DNA from: Simiduia litorea
GTDB lineage: Bacteria; Pseudomonadota; Gammaproteobacteria; Pseudomonadales; Cellvibrionaceae
DNA: 64,000 nt
Reading direction: 5' to 3'
Assembly: GCF_042853465.1 (NCBI RefSeq)
Contig: NZ_AP031497.1
Location: 682,001-746,000 of the forward strand
How positions within the stretch are numbered: position 1 is the first letter of the stretch; each line of letters begins with the position of its first letter. This document shows positions 1 through 8,128 of this stretch, piece by piece. The notes below the pieces were generated by a model, which did not search any database, was not told the DNA's origin, and saw only the letters and a list, made by a program, of their open reading frames with translations. Both the position numbers and the translations under genes were made by a program.

Positions 1-572
1 GTGTTGGCTGTTTGTAAATTCAGCGCAATCATTGTCTCTGCATCGGCCCGTAGGATGTGTCTCAGTGCCATTGATATGGCTCCGCCTGAGCTGATGATGA
101 GTACCTTTGCTTTATCGGGTTGTGCTTGAATGTGGTTGAGTGACGCGCTAACACGTGCTTCAAATGCGGCCCAACTTTCATCTAATGCCTGCGCGGGTAA
201 TTCACCTTGCGACCAGGCCAGTAAACTTTGTTTTAATATCTCAAAAAATACCCGCTTTGGTGCATCGGGGGCAGGTTGCATGTGAGGGTTTAGTGCCAAG
301 TAGGCTGCGGCAAGCTGTTGAAACTGAAACTCATTCCAACCGAGGTCTTGCTCTGATTCACAAGGCAATGCCCCCATGCCTTCGCCAATGGCCGCCAACG
401 TCTGCTGATGCCGTTGCATGCCGCCGCAAATGACGCGGTCAAAGATGATCTCGCGCTCGCGAAAATACTGCCCCAGCAGGCGGCTTTGCTCAAACCCTAA
501 CGGTGACAGCTGGTCGTAATTGGCAGCGCCAAAGGACGCTTGACCATGGCGCACAAGGTATAGCTCAGACAT
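1..572 (-). CDS. Histidine phosphatase family protein (3' end outside window)
   Basis: The translation begins MSELYLVRHGQASFG, which carries the RHG phosphohistidine motif at residues 8-10 that defines the phosphoglycerate-mutase-like histidine phosphatases. The next Arg of the pocket is probably in VICGGMQRHQQT near residue 50. The Glu/His region and the C-terminal part (SSGGAISMALRHIL) are also present. About 190 codons are visible, and the reading frame runs off the left edge after LNLQTAN, so perhaps 10-30 residues are missing. The substrate cannot be read from sequence; members act on sugar phosphates, nucleotides or phosphoproteins. The ATG start gives the expected distance to RHG. The upstream 260 bases are AT-rich and probably hold the promoter. 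Confidence 0.85.
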   Translation of the reverse strand, partial: MSELYLVRHGQASFGAANYDQLSPLGFEQSRLLGQYFREREIIFDRVICGGMQRHQQTLAAIGEGMGALPCESEQDLGWNEFQFQQLAAAYLALNPHMQPAPDAPKRVFFEILKQSLLAWSQGELPAQALDESWAAFEARVSASLNHIQAQPDKAKVLIISSGGAISMALRHILRADAETMIALNLQTAN

Positions 573-835
573 CTGTACACACTCTTAGCAGCGATGAGTA
601 TAGATACTAGCGCAGCGGGCTAAATCAATATAATTTATTATATTTATCTGTATGTATTCACATTGGTGATTAGCCTTGGCTACATCGCCGGTGTTTCGCG
701 CGGGATTGATGTATGTGCGTTTACTGGGCAGCGGATTAGCGCGCTAGCGCAGTGCTGGTCATGCGGGTTGGGTGGCGGTGCGGGAGTGGGGCGCTGCAGC
801 CGCTCCAAATACAGCGGCGGCTGCAGTGCCGAGGT

Positions 836-1795
836 TTAGTGCAACGGATATATGTAGTGTATCCAAGAGCTCATGCGCAAGAGTATTTTGCGAATGATGG
901 CAAAGTGCTCAGCGTGTTCGCTGTACACGGCCGCTTGGGCAAATGACCCCAACGGCACTTCTTGACGATATTTTTCGAAGTCGGGGTCGGTTACCCGTAA
1001 CACAACGGCGACCCGGCCGGGTTGTGCTAAAGGATTAAAGCCGATCATGTCGCCCGATGCTTGTAGTTGTCCTTCGCGCATCGCGGGTACTACCATGGCA
1101 ACCTCTGCTTCGAAGACTTCACCGGGTAGGCTGTCTAAAGAGATTTCAGCTAAGTTACCTTTTTGTAAACGCAGCAGCGCATTTTGTCGAAACATGGCAG
1201 TGAAGTAGGCGTCTTCCTTGTGCACGAAAACCATTAAGGGTCTTAACGGCGCAGCCACTGCCCGCATGCCCGGGCGAAGGAAGTTATGTGTCACATAGCC
1301 GTCGGTAGGCGCTTTGATAACGGTGCTCGCTAGGTCGAACTGGGCCTTGCGCAATTGTGCGCTGATGTCTTGGTATGTCGCCAGCGCCTGATCGTATTCG
1401 CGCAGGCTCACCGCCTTGCGTTCGTACATGGTTTTAATCCGTTGATAGTCGTGCTCCGCCGACACTTCGCGCGCGGAGAGAGAGTCGACGACGGTTTGAA
1501 AAGGCGTAGGGTCCAAGGTAAACAAGGGCGTACCGGTGGGGACTGGCTCGTTGGGTTCCACGTGCACCGCAATCACTGTGCCGCTCACATTTGGCACGAT
1601 TGGCGTGGTAACAAAGTATTCGCGGGCGCTCTCAGAGTAGGGGTGGTTATAGTTCATGGTGAACATAATGGCCGAGATGAGTACGCCGCCACCTAGCACT
1701 GCGGTGGGTACTGTCCATTTGTTAAGGGGTAGTCGGAAGACTTTGAAGATGGTTATGCATAGGCCGGCATAAGTCAGCATGAGTAATAATTCCAT
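836..1795 (-). CDS. HlyD-family membrane fusion protein (YiaV/AaeA-like)
   Basis: This 319-residue protein has two hydrophobic segments at about residues 3-20 and 30-47. A biotinyl-lipoyl-like half follows (VPNVSGTVIAVHVEPNEPV), then a short alpha-hairpin around SAREVSAEHDYQRIKTMYER, the returning lipoyl half (STVIKAPTDGYVTHNF) and a beta-barrel domain. This is the architecture of periplasmic adaptors that link an inner-membrane partner to export. The hairpin is short, as in the YiaV/AaeA group. It lies 2 bases downstream of the DUF3302 gene, and YiaV and YiaW (DUF3302) are paired in the same way in enterobacteria. No dedicated pump or outer-membrane channel gene is adjacent. The substrate is unknown. 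Confidence 0.85.
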   Translation of the reverse strand: MELLLMLTYAGLCITIFKVFRLPLNKWTVPTAVLGGGVLISAIMFTMNYNHPYSESAREYFVTTPIVPNVSGTVIAVHVEPNEPVPTGTPLFTLDPTPFQTVVDSLSAREVSAEHDYQRIKTMYERKAVSLREYDQALATYQDISAQLRKAQFDLASTVIKAPTDGYVTHNFLRPGMRAVAAPLRPLMVFVHKEDAYFTAMFRQNALLRLQKGNLAEISLDSLPGEVFEAEVAMVVPAMREGQLQASGDMIGFNPLAQPGRVAVVLRVTDPDFEKYRQEVPLGSFAQAAVYSEHAEHFAIIRKILLRMSSWIHYIYPLH

Positions 1796-1797
1796 GA

Positions 1798-2139
1798 TTA
1801 TGCGGCGCTCTCAGGTTGTTGTGATGCTTCGAGTTGGTCGATGCGCTGAGACAGTTCAAGTACCTGCGCCTCGAGATTTTTTATATGTGTTTGCGGCGTT
1901 TGATTGTCGCTGAAGCCCCAGCCTCTGTCTGGCCGGTACAGGGTTGCCCAAATCCACAAAAACGGCCACAGCACATGCAGCGTTAAAATACTTATCCAGC
2001 CGGTGTAGTGAATGGCATCTTGGTGCGGATGGTTGCGGTGCTTTGCGATCTCATAGGGAATATCGTGTATGACGATAATGCCGTAGAAAACCGTCAGAGA
2101 GGCAAAAATTAAAAGTGCTAACGCGACATAGTCGAGCAT
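1798..2139 (-). CDS. DUF3302 inner-membrane protein (YiaW-like)
   Basis: This is a 113-residue protein with two membrane spans at about 4-25 and 45-67. The conserved cytoplasmic-side segment ATLYRPDRGWG is followed by a C-terminal coiled-coil-like stretch (NLEAQVLELSQRIDQLEAS). Size and motifs fit DUF3302, the family of E. coli YiaW. It is the first gene of a two-gene operon with the HlyD-type adaptor downstream (2-base gap), so it probably acts as the adaptor's membrane partner. The biochemical role of the family is not established. The 180-base divergent gap to prfC should carry its promoter. Confidence 0.85.
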   Translation of the reverse strand: MLDYVALALLIFASLTVFYGIIVIHDIPYEIAKHRNHPHQDAIHYTGWISILTLHVLWPFLWIWATLYRPDRGWGFSDNQTPQTHIKNLEAQVLELSQRIDQLEASQQPESAA

Positions 2140-2282
2140 GGGTGCATCCTTTCGTGGTTTGTGACTTAGTTTTGTTTATTGGCTGCTGAGTTTAGGTTAA
2201 TTGGCGTTATTTGGGTATATAGGGTGATGCTTGGGTCACTTGCCGAGCGGAATTTCGGCTACCGGCATTGGGTCTTGGGCGC

Positions 2283-2288
2283 TATAAT
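2283..2288 (+). promoter_or_regulatory. Candidate -10 box for prfC
   Basis: A perfect TATAAT hexamer lies 32 bases upstream of the prfC ATG. No convincing -35 hexamer sits at the standard 16-18 base spacing, so this is only a candidate sigma-70 element. Confidence 0.35.
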
Positions 2289-2320
2289 GGCGGGCTTTAT
2301 GCCTCCATTTGAGTAACGCC

Positions 2321-3898
2321 ATGAGCCAGTATCAGGCTGCGATCGCCAAACGCCGCACCTTTGCCATTATTTCACACCCGGATGCGGGTAAGACCACTGT
2401 CACCGAAAAACTGTTGTTATTAGGTCAGCTGATTCAGTTGGCCGGTTCAGTTAAAGGTAAGCGGGGGCCGCATGCGCGCTCGGACTGGATGGCAATGGAG
2501 CAGGAGCGGGGTATTTCTGTCACTTCCTCTGTGATGCAGTTTCCCTATCACGATCGCGTGGTTAACTTGTTGGATACGCCCGGCCACGAAGATTTTTCCG
2601 AAGATACCTACCGCGTATTAACTGCAGTAGATTCGGCGTTGATGGTCATTGACGGCGCCAAAGGTGTCGAAGACCGCACCGTGAAATTAATGAATGTGTG
2701 TCGTCTGCGCGACACCCCAATTCTGTCTTTCATTAATAAATTGGATCGCGATATTCGCGACCCGGTTGAGGTGATGGATGAAATTGAAGAAGTTTTAAAT
2801 ATCGCCGCTGCGCCGATTAACTGGCCACTGGGTTCTGGTTCTTTGTTTCGCGGTATTTACAATCTCTACACCGATACCATCACCGTATTTGAAAGCGGCT
2901 TTGGTCATACCTTACACGATTTTCGCGAAATAAAAGGCTTGGCCAGCGATGAGGCGACTGTCTTGTTAGGTGATGAGGCCGACGCTATTCGCGATGAAAT
3001 TGAGTTGGTGCGCGGTGCTACCCATGTGTTTGATCGAGACGCCTACCTTGCCGGTAAGCAAACCCCCGTATTTTTCGGCACGGCCTTATCTAACTTCGGT
3101 GTCAAAGAAATGTTAGATGGCTTCGTGGAGTACGCGCCAGCGCCCCAGTCGCGTGAAGCTGAACCGCGCAAGGTTGAAGCCAGCGAGGAAACGTTTTCAG
3201 GTTTCGTTTTTAAAATCCAAGCTAACATGGACCCCAAGCACAGAGACCGAATCGCTTTTATGCGTGTCTGTTCTGGCGCTTATAGCAAAGGCATGAAAAT
3301 GCGTCACGTGCGTATCGGTAAAGATGTCAAAATTGCCGATGCGGTAACCTTTTTAGCCGGCGATCGCGAGCAGGTCGTGGAAGCCTTGGCAGGGGATATT
3401 ATCGGTTTACACAATCACGGTACGATCCAAATTGGCGACGCTTTTACCGAAGGTGAAGAATTAAAATTCACCGGGATTCCCAATTTCGCGCCGGAATTGT
3501 TTCGCCGCATCCGGTTAAAAGACCCGCTGAAAACAAAACAATTGCAGAAGGGGTTGCAACAGCTGTCGGAAGAGGGCTCAACTCAAGTGTTTTTCCCCAT
3601 GGCCAATAACGATTTAATCGTTGGTGCCGTTGGTGTGCTGCAGTTTGAAGTGGTGGCCTATCGTTTAAAAGATGAGTACAAGGTCGATGCGATATACGAG
3701 CCTATTAGCGTTAACAGTGCGCGCTGGGTTGACTGCAAGGACCCGAAAAAATTTGAAGAGTTTAAGCGTAAGTGCCACGACAATTTAGCCCTAGACGGTA
3801 GCGGCCACTTAACCTATTTAGCGCCTACTCGGGTAAATTTATCCCTCGCGGAAGAGCGCCACCCAGACGTGCGCTTTAGGGCGACACGGGAACATTAA
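2321..3898 (+). CDS. prfC: Peptide chain release factor 3 (RF3)
   Basis: RF3 is a translational GTPase that removes RF1 or RF2 from the ribosome after termination. The 525-residue product has the G1 P-loop SHPDAGKTT at about residues 17-25, a switch I region ending RGISVTSS, G3 DTPGHEDF and G4 NKLD. The RF3-specific domains II and III follow. Length matches the family (about 529). An in-frame TTG four codons upstream is possible, but ATG-Ser-Gln-Tyr is the usual start region and is preceded by GAG at a suitable distance. It appears monocistronic, with a perfect -10 hexamer upstream. Nothing unusual is seen in the GTPase motifs. Confidence 0.97.
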   Translation: MSQYQAAIAKRRTFAIISHPDAGKTTVTEKLLLLGQLIQLAGSVKGKRGPHARSDWMAMEQERGISVTSSVMQFPYHDRVVNLLDTPGHEDFSEDTYRVLTAVDSALMVIDGAKGVEDRTVKLMNVCRLRDTPILSFINKLDRDIRDPVEVMDEIEEVLNIAAAPINWPLGSGSLFRGIYNLYTDTITVFESGFGHTLHDFREIKGLASDEATVLLGDEADAIRDEIELVRGATHVFDRDAYLAGKQTPVFFGTALSNFGVKEMLDGFVEYAPAPQSREAEPRKVEASEETFSGFVFKIQANMDPKHRDRIAFMRVCSGAYSKGMKMRHVRIGKDVKIADAVTFLAGDREQVVEALAGDIIGLHNHGTIQIGDAFTEGEELKFTGIPNFAPELFRRIRLKDPLKTKQLQKGLQQLSEEGSTQVFFPMANNDLIVGAVGVLQFEVVAYRLKDEYKVDAIYEPISVNSARWVDCKDPKKFEEFKRKCHDNLALDGSGHLTYLAPTRVNLSLAEERHPDVRFRATREH

Positions 3899-4003
3899 CC
3901 GCGATTGCCAGCTTGGTTTACGGGTTAACTTTACCCAGTCTTGGTGCTAAAGCACTAGTAATGATAAGCTGGAAATCGGTATAAAACGACTAGAATAATA
4001 ACT

Positions 4004-4594
4004 ATGGCTGTAGTTCCGTTCTTACCCGAAAAAGCGCCTCGCTTAGGCAACTCCTTTTCCCGTTGGCTAGGGCGCTCGTTATTGAGGCTATTGGGCTGGC
4101 GCTTGGAGGGGGAGTTACCCAACGAGAAGAAGTTGATGGTGGCACTCGCGCCCCATACCTCCAATTGGGATTTTGTGGTTGCCATGCCGATCATCATGGC
4201 GCTGGGTATTAAGGTTTCTTACTTGATGAAAAAAGAGGCCTTTATTTGGCCGTTTAGTATTCTATTTCGCTGGTGGGGAGGTATTCCCTTAGACCGAGGC
4301 GCCTCCGGTGAAGTGGTTAACCAAGTGGCACAGTGGTATGCCGATCACGATGCTGTGTGGGTCGCCATCACGCCGGAGGGTACTCGCAAGAAAGTCGGCC
4401 AATATAAAACTGGTTTTGTGCGCATTGCGCACGCTGCCGGTGTTCCAATCGTGACGATTGCCTGGGACTTCCCCTCGAAATCGATGGTGGTCGATCGTAT
4501 TTGGACTACCACTGGAAATCACGAGGCCGATGCGGCGTTGATTCGCGAGCATATTAATAGTCACTATCGTGGCGCCGCGCCACAATTGCAGTAG
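4004..4594 (+). CDS. Lysophospholipid acyltransferase family protein, copy 1
   Basis: This 196-residue protein belongs to the PlsC-like glycerolipid acyltransferases. It has the HX4D catalytic box (PHTSNWDF, about residues 50-57), a GGIPLDR block and the acceptor-binding TPEGTRKK motif. Members transfer acyl groups to lysophospholipids or related acceptors at the inner membrane. It is shorter than housekeeping PlsC (about 240 residues) and lacks a strong N-terminal membrane anchor, so it is more likely an accessory enzyme than the essential PlsC. The next gene, 9 bases away, is a clear paralogue with the same motifs in the same order, indicating tandem duplication and co-transcription. Confidence 0.9.
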   Translation: MAVVPFLPEKAPRLGNSFSRWLGRSLLRLLGWRLEGELPNEKKLMVALAPHTSNWDFVVAMPIIMALGIKVSYLMKKEAFIWPFSILFRWWGGIPLDRGASGEVVNQVAQWYADHDAVWVAITPEGTRKKVGQYKTGFVRIAHAAGVPIVTIAWDFPSKSMVVDRIWTTTGNHEADAALIREHINSHYRGAAPQLQ

Positions 4595-4603
4595 GGCTAA
4601 GCC

Positions 4604-5206
4604 ATGACACAAACCCACCCTATTGTTCCAAGCACCCCAGAAGCCTGGCCAAAACTTGGCAACCGTTTTACTCGGTGGCTTGGGCGCAACGGCCTGCGGG
4701 TGATGGGTTGGCGCTGCCTTGGCAATCTCCCTGAAACGGGTAAGTTGGTTGTTATTGGTGGCCCGCACACCTCCAATTGGGACTTTGTGATTGCCATGTT
4801 TGCGATCATGGCCTTAGGCGTCAAAGTATCTTGGTTGGCAAAGGATTCTATTTTTCGTTGGCCTGTGAAAGGTTTGTGGCTGAAGCTCGGCGGTATTCCT
4901 GTCGATCGCGCTTCGGCCAGTGGCATGGTTGGTCAGGCTATTGAAAGCTTAAAGCAAAACACGGCTCAAATAGTCTGTTTGATGCCGGAGGGCACGCGCT
5001 CGAAAGTCGACAAATGGCGCACTGGGTTTTTACACATAGCTAAGGGTGCACAGGTACCGATTTTCATGGTGGGCATGGATTTTCCGTCCAAGACCGTCAA
5101 CTTTGGCAATATGTTTACCGTCGGTGATGACCTAGAGGCAGACCTTGAAAAGGTTAAACAGTTTGTTCGCAGCTTTCGCGGTAAGAGACCTGCATTCCAG
5201 TCATAA
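4604..5206 (+). CDS. Lysophospholipid acyltransferase family protein, copy 2
   Basis: This 200-residue paralogue of the upstream gene shares LGNRFTRWLGRNGLR, PHTSNWDFVIAM, GGIPVDR and MPEGTRSKV blocks. The HX4D box lies at about residues 52-57. The two copies differ most in the N-terminal 15 residues and the C-terminal 40, which may reflect different acyl donors or acceptors. The enzyme should act on the cytoplasmic face of the inner membrane. The short spacing to the upstream copy (9 bases) and to the downstream TauE/SafE gene (22 bases) supports one operon. The substrate cannot be told from sequence. Confidence 0.9.
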   Translation: MTQTHPIVPSTPEAWPKLGNRFTRWLGRNGLRVMGWRCLGNLPETGKLVVIGGPHTSNWDFVIAMFAIMALGVKVSWLAKDSIFRWPVKGLWLKLGGIPVDRASASGMVGQAIESLKQNTAQIVCLMPEGTRSKVDKWRTGFLHIAKGAQVPIFMVGMDFPSKTVNFGNMFTVGDDLEADLEKVKQFVRSFRGKRPAFQS

Positions 5207-5228
5207 CGAGTGAACACAGGAGTTAAGA

Positions 5229-5981
5229 TTGGACTGGCCCCTGTGGATCTACCTTCTGCTTGCCTGCACAGCTTTCGTTGCTGGTTTCGTTTCCTCCATC
5301 GCCGGTGCGGGTGGCATGATCGTTTTGCCGGTGCTTTTGTGGGCCGGTGTGCCGCCTTTGAATGCCTTGGCTGTGAACAAATTTCAGAGTGTGTTTGGAA
5401 CCCTCAGCTCTACCCTTAATTTTTTCAGCAAAGGCCATCTGGATTTTAAGTCCAATAAACTGGGCTTGCTATGTGCCTTCGTCTCGGCGTTGATTGGTAC
5501 CTGGCTAATTCAGCGTCTGCCTAACAGTGTGTTGATGAATTTATTACCGTGGATGTTGTTGCTTCTCGCGGTGTATTTTGCCTTTTCCCCTGACATTTCC
5601 GACGAGCCAAAGCCGGCACGCTTATCGAATAAGGCGTTTAATCTCACTATGGGCACTGGCTTGGGGTTTTACGGTGGCTTTTTTGGTCCTGGGATGGGGT
5701 CTTTTTATGCCGCTGCCTTCGTTCGGTTACGTGGTTTGCCCATGAGCCTGGCCACAGCGCACACCAAGCCTTTTGTGTTGGTGGTCAATACTACTTCGAT
5801 GCTGATGTTTATCTTTGCCGGTTATCAATGGTGGGGTTTGGCGCTGTTGATGGCGGTGATGCAGTTCCTTGGCGCTAGAATTGGATCAAATATGGTAATA
5901 ACGCGAGGCGTGAAATTGATCAAACCATTACTGATCATAGTTACATTATTGTTAGCCGCTAAATTGTTGTGGACGGCATAA
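5229..5981 (+). CDS. TauE/SafE (TSUP) family membrane permease
   Basis: This 250-residue polytopic protein has about seven or eight membrane spans. The duplicated TSUP glycine motifs are visible as SIAGAGGMIVLPVLLWAG near the N-terminus and GFYGGFFGPGMGSF in the middle. TSUP permeases export sulfite, sulfoacetate or related organic anions. The start is a TTG: a good AGGAG lies 6 bases ahead, and the first residues (Met-Asp-Trp-Pro-Leu-Trp) lead straight into the first span. The next gene's ATG abuts this stop codon, indicating coupled translation. The substrate is not predictable from the neighbours. Confidence 0.88.
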   Translation: MDWPLWIYLLLACTAFVAGFVSSIAGAGGMIVLPVLLWAGVPPLNALAVNKFQSVFGTLSSTLNFFSKGHLDFKSNKLGLLCAFVSALIGTWLIQRLPNSVLMNLLPWMLLLLAVYFAFSPDISDEPKPARLSNKAFNLTMGTGLGFYGGFFGPGMGSFYAAAFVRLRGLPMSLATAHTKPFVLVVNTTSMLMFIFAGYQWWGLALLMAVMQFLGARIGSNMVITRGVKLIKPLLIIVTLLLAAKLLWTA

Positions 5982-6323
5982 ATGTTGTTAACATTTTTTG
6001 TCAGTTTGGTTCTTTTTGGCTTAGTGATTGCGGCGTCATTGACCTGTTTGAGGCCAACCTATCGAATTAATGCCGGGCAGCTTATTGTACTGTTTGATCA
6101 GGTATTAACCGGCCGAGCAAGTACCCAGGACTGGCTAGTATTTACCGCTATGCCGATCCGATATGACCCTGCCTTGGAGGCGATTCGGCTCAACTGTTTA
6201 GCCTTAGAACAGGCACATTTGCTCGGCGATGCGTCGCGTTTTTTGTTCGATGGCGAAGGCCTGGAGGCGATTCGTCTTATGCGCCAGACGCTGGCGGAGC
6301 AGCATGGCAGTGCACACTTGTGA
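5982..6323 (+). CDS. Small membrane-anchored hypothetical protein
   Basis: The 113-residue product is not recognised. One N-terminal hydrophobic segment (MLLTFFVSLVLFGLVIAASL) is followed by a soluble, Leu-rich helical region of about 85 residues that includes RLNCLALEQAHLL and FDGEGLEAIRLMRQTL. It probably has a single anchor with a cytoplasmic or periplasmic helical domain. Its ATG immediately follows the TSUP permease stop, so the two genes are likely translationally coupled and functionally linked. Codon usage resembles the neighbours. No catalytic motif is visible. Confidence 0.7.
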   Translation: MLLTFFVSLVLFGLVIAASLTCLRPTYRINAGQLIVLFDQVLTGRASTQDWLVFTAMPIRYDPALEAIRLNCLALEQAHLLGDASRFLFDGEGLEAIRLMRQTLAEQHGSAHL

Positions 6324-6378
6324 CCCACTGTATAAGGTGGTTCAATCACGGCATTAAATTTGGTCAAGGGAATGCGCT

Positions 6379-7434
6379 ATGAATGACTCTCAATCTCGCC
6401 CAGTACTGCTTTTTATGATGGGGCTGGCGGCCTTCGTTGTTGTGGTTGCTGGGATGCGAGCGGCAGAATCCTTATTAGTACCCTTTTTGTTGTCTCTGTT
6501 TATCGCCGTTATTTGTTCGCCGCCATTGCTGTGGATGAAGAATCGCGGCGTACCGAATGCTATCGCCGTGTTGCTAGTCATCGCGATTATCGTGTTGATG
6601 GGGGTGTTGATTGGCGCTGTTGTCGGCGCCTCAATTACCTCGTTTAAAGCCGACCTGCCGCAATATCAGCTGCGTCTTCAGGAAATCAGCGGTGGTTTTC
6701 GCACTTGGTTAGAGCACCGAGGTGTGGTGATCGACCGTGGCTTTTGGGCCGATAACGTCAAGCCCTCAGTTGCCTTGGCCTTTGCTGGGAATACATTGAC
6801 GCAGTTGGGCAATTTAATGGCCAATGCGTTTTTAATTTTATTGACTGTGATTTTCATCCTCGGCGAAGAGATACGTTTTTCCGAGCGCTTGGGGCGTTCC
6901 AATCAGAATTTAAAAACCACAATTGAAGGTATTCATCGATTTACCAAGAGTGTTAATCACTACATGGCACTGAAAAGCGGGCTTAGTTTTGTTACCGGTT
7001 TGGTGGTTAGCCTTTGGTTATGGTTTCTTGGTGTTGATTATCCACTGCTGTGGGGCACCATGGCCTTTATTTTGAATTTCGTACCCAACCTAGGTTCTCT
7101 GTTGGCGGCTGTGCCGGCGGTCTTGTTGGCGCTGGTTCAGTTGGGTGTGCCAGCTGCTGTTTATACGGGATTGGGGTACCTGGTCATAAATTTGGTAATC
7201 GGAAATGTGGTCGAGCCGCGAATGATGGGCAAGGGGCTGAACTTGTCGACCTTGGTGGTTTTCCTGTCTTTAGTGTTTTGGGGCTGGGTCTTGGGCCCAG
7301 TTGGCATGTTGCTATCGGTACCGTTAACGATGACGGTAAAAATTGCCTTGGAAAGCTACCCTGGCACCAGTTGGATGGGCATTTTACTGGGCGATGATGG
7401 CGCCGAGCCCGCTAACGGCGGCGCTGGGGACTAA
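6379..7434 (+). CDS. AI-2E family transporter (PF01594-type permease)
   Basis: This 351-residue protein has about eight membrane spans: two or three at the N-terminus, a central soluble loop of about 80 residues (YQLRLQEISGGF onward), and the rest at the C-terminus. The family signature GNVVEPRMMGKGLNLS and the following LVFWGWVLGPVGMLLSVPL are intact. Family members include TqsA/YdgG (autoinducer-2 export) and Na+/H+ antiporters, so the family name should not be read as proof of AI-2 transport. The gene ends with a 4-base overlap with the convergent small secreted-protein gene. Confidence 0.88.
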   Translation: MNDSQSRPVLLFMMGLAAFVVVVAGMRAAESLLVPFLLSLFIAVICSPPLLWMKNRGVPNAIAVLLVIAIIVLMGVLIGAVVGASITSFKADLPQYQLRLQEISGGFRTWLEHRGVVIDRGFWADNVKPSVALAFAGNTLTQLGNLMANAFLILLTVIFILGEEIRFSERLGRSNQNLKTTIEGIHRFTKSVNHYMALKSGLSFVTGLVVSLWLWFLGVDYPLLWGTMAFILNFVPNLGSLLAAVPAVLLALVQLGVPAAVYTGLGYLVINLVIGNVVEPRMMGKGLNLSTLVVFLSLVFWGWVLGPVGMLLSVPLTMTVKIALESYPGTSWMGILLGDDGAEPANGGAGD

Positions 7435-7757
7435 AAACGGTAGGCCGCAGTCAGTTCCATGCCACCGTCAGTTGATAAGGTTTGTATTTGAAAACCTCGG
7501 CTGTAGGTGGGGCGCTCTAGCTGTGAAGCCGATACTGCTTTGCTGAGCAGTGATTGCAAGCCTGAGGATGTTGGCGTTACTGTCTTAGCCTTGGTCATCT
7601 GGGCGTAGTGCTGGAAGTGTATGGCTTGGGTTGTGGCTTGTTCAAGCGCGCTGTCTTCGCCGGTATAAAAGGTTTGGGAGAAAGTTTCACCGGCAAAGCA
7701 GGTGGGGCAAAGGGCGATGGCGCTGAGGGTAAGTAATACGGCCGATATTGCTTTCAT
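7431..7757 (-). CDS. Small secreted hypothetical protein
   Basis: The 108-residue product has a clear signal peptide (MKAISAVLLTLSAIALCPTCFA, cleavage after about residue 22). The mature part is Ser/Thr/Gln-rich and ends in GGMELTAAYRF. The terminal aromatic residue and beta-like ending resemble outer-membrane-associated proteins, but the mature chain is too short for a barrel. The family is not recognised. It is convergent with, and overlaps by 4 bases, the AI-2E gene. Its upstream region holds the G-rich tandem repeat. Confidence 0.65.
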   Translation of the reverse strand: MKAISAVLLTLSAIALCPTCFAGETFSQTFYTGEDSALEQATTQAIHFQHYAQMTKAKTVTPTSSGLQSLLSKAVSASQLERPTYSRGFQIQTLSTDGGMELTAAYRF

Positions 7758-7993
7758 GATGACTACTCGCTACGGGGTAATTTTCGCGCATCCTTTCCCG
7801 TGAATCCATGGTTTAACTATGCCTCACTAGCAGTTCATTTTCTGCCAACTGGTTCCGCTACTCATGCTAAATGACTATAGATATGGTCTGATCTATTCCA
7901 TACCTAAGTAATAGGCCTTATGTTGTTATAAAAAACGGCAGTGCCTGCTAAATCGACCTAGAAAGCGGCTGCTTGGCGGACCTTGCCTTTATC

Positions 7994-8047
7994 ATTGCCC
8001 GGCTTGGGGCTTGGGGCTTGGGGCTTGGGGCTTGGGGCTTGGGCAAT
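7994..8047. repeat. G-rich 7-bp tandem repeat inside a 7-bp inverted repeat
   Basis: Six exact copies of GGCTTGG occupy 8001-8042, giving five GGGG runs separated by CTT plus a final GGG. This pattern can form a G-quadruplex on the + strand. The array is bracketed by ATTGCCC (7994-8000) and GGGCAAT (8041-8047, overlapping the last unit). It lies between the sthA 3' end and the start of the small secreted-protein gene. The full gap 7758-8128 holds this array and one stem-loop near sthA; I see no gene there. Exact short repeats of this kind are prone to copy-number change. Confidence 0.9.
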
Positions 8048-8090
8048 CTATCGAGACGTTAGACCCGCGTCAGTTGTTGCTGAATTGACA

Positions 8091-8118
8091 TGACCTAGCG
8101 AGCAACCGCGCTAGGTCA
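8091..8118 (-). terminator. Stem-loop after sthA
   Basis: A perfect 10-bp stem (TGACCTAGCG paired with CGCTAGGTCA, 8-base loop) begins about 11 bases past the sthA stop. There is no T-run on the transcript side, so it is either a Rho-dependent or 3'-end-stabilising structure rather than a classical intrinsic terminator. Confidence 0.5.
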
Positions 8119-8128
8119 ATCGATGAGA

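Noticed and set aside
6379..7434. Assignment as an autoinducer-2 exporter
   Set aside because: The family name includes AI-2E, but members also act as ion antiporters. No quorum-sensing gene is adjacent.
8001..8042. CRISPR-like or telomeric array
   Set aside because: Units are contiguous 7-mers with no spacers, so not CRISPR; there is no sign of a linear replicon end.
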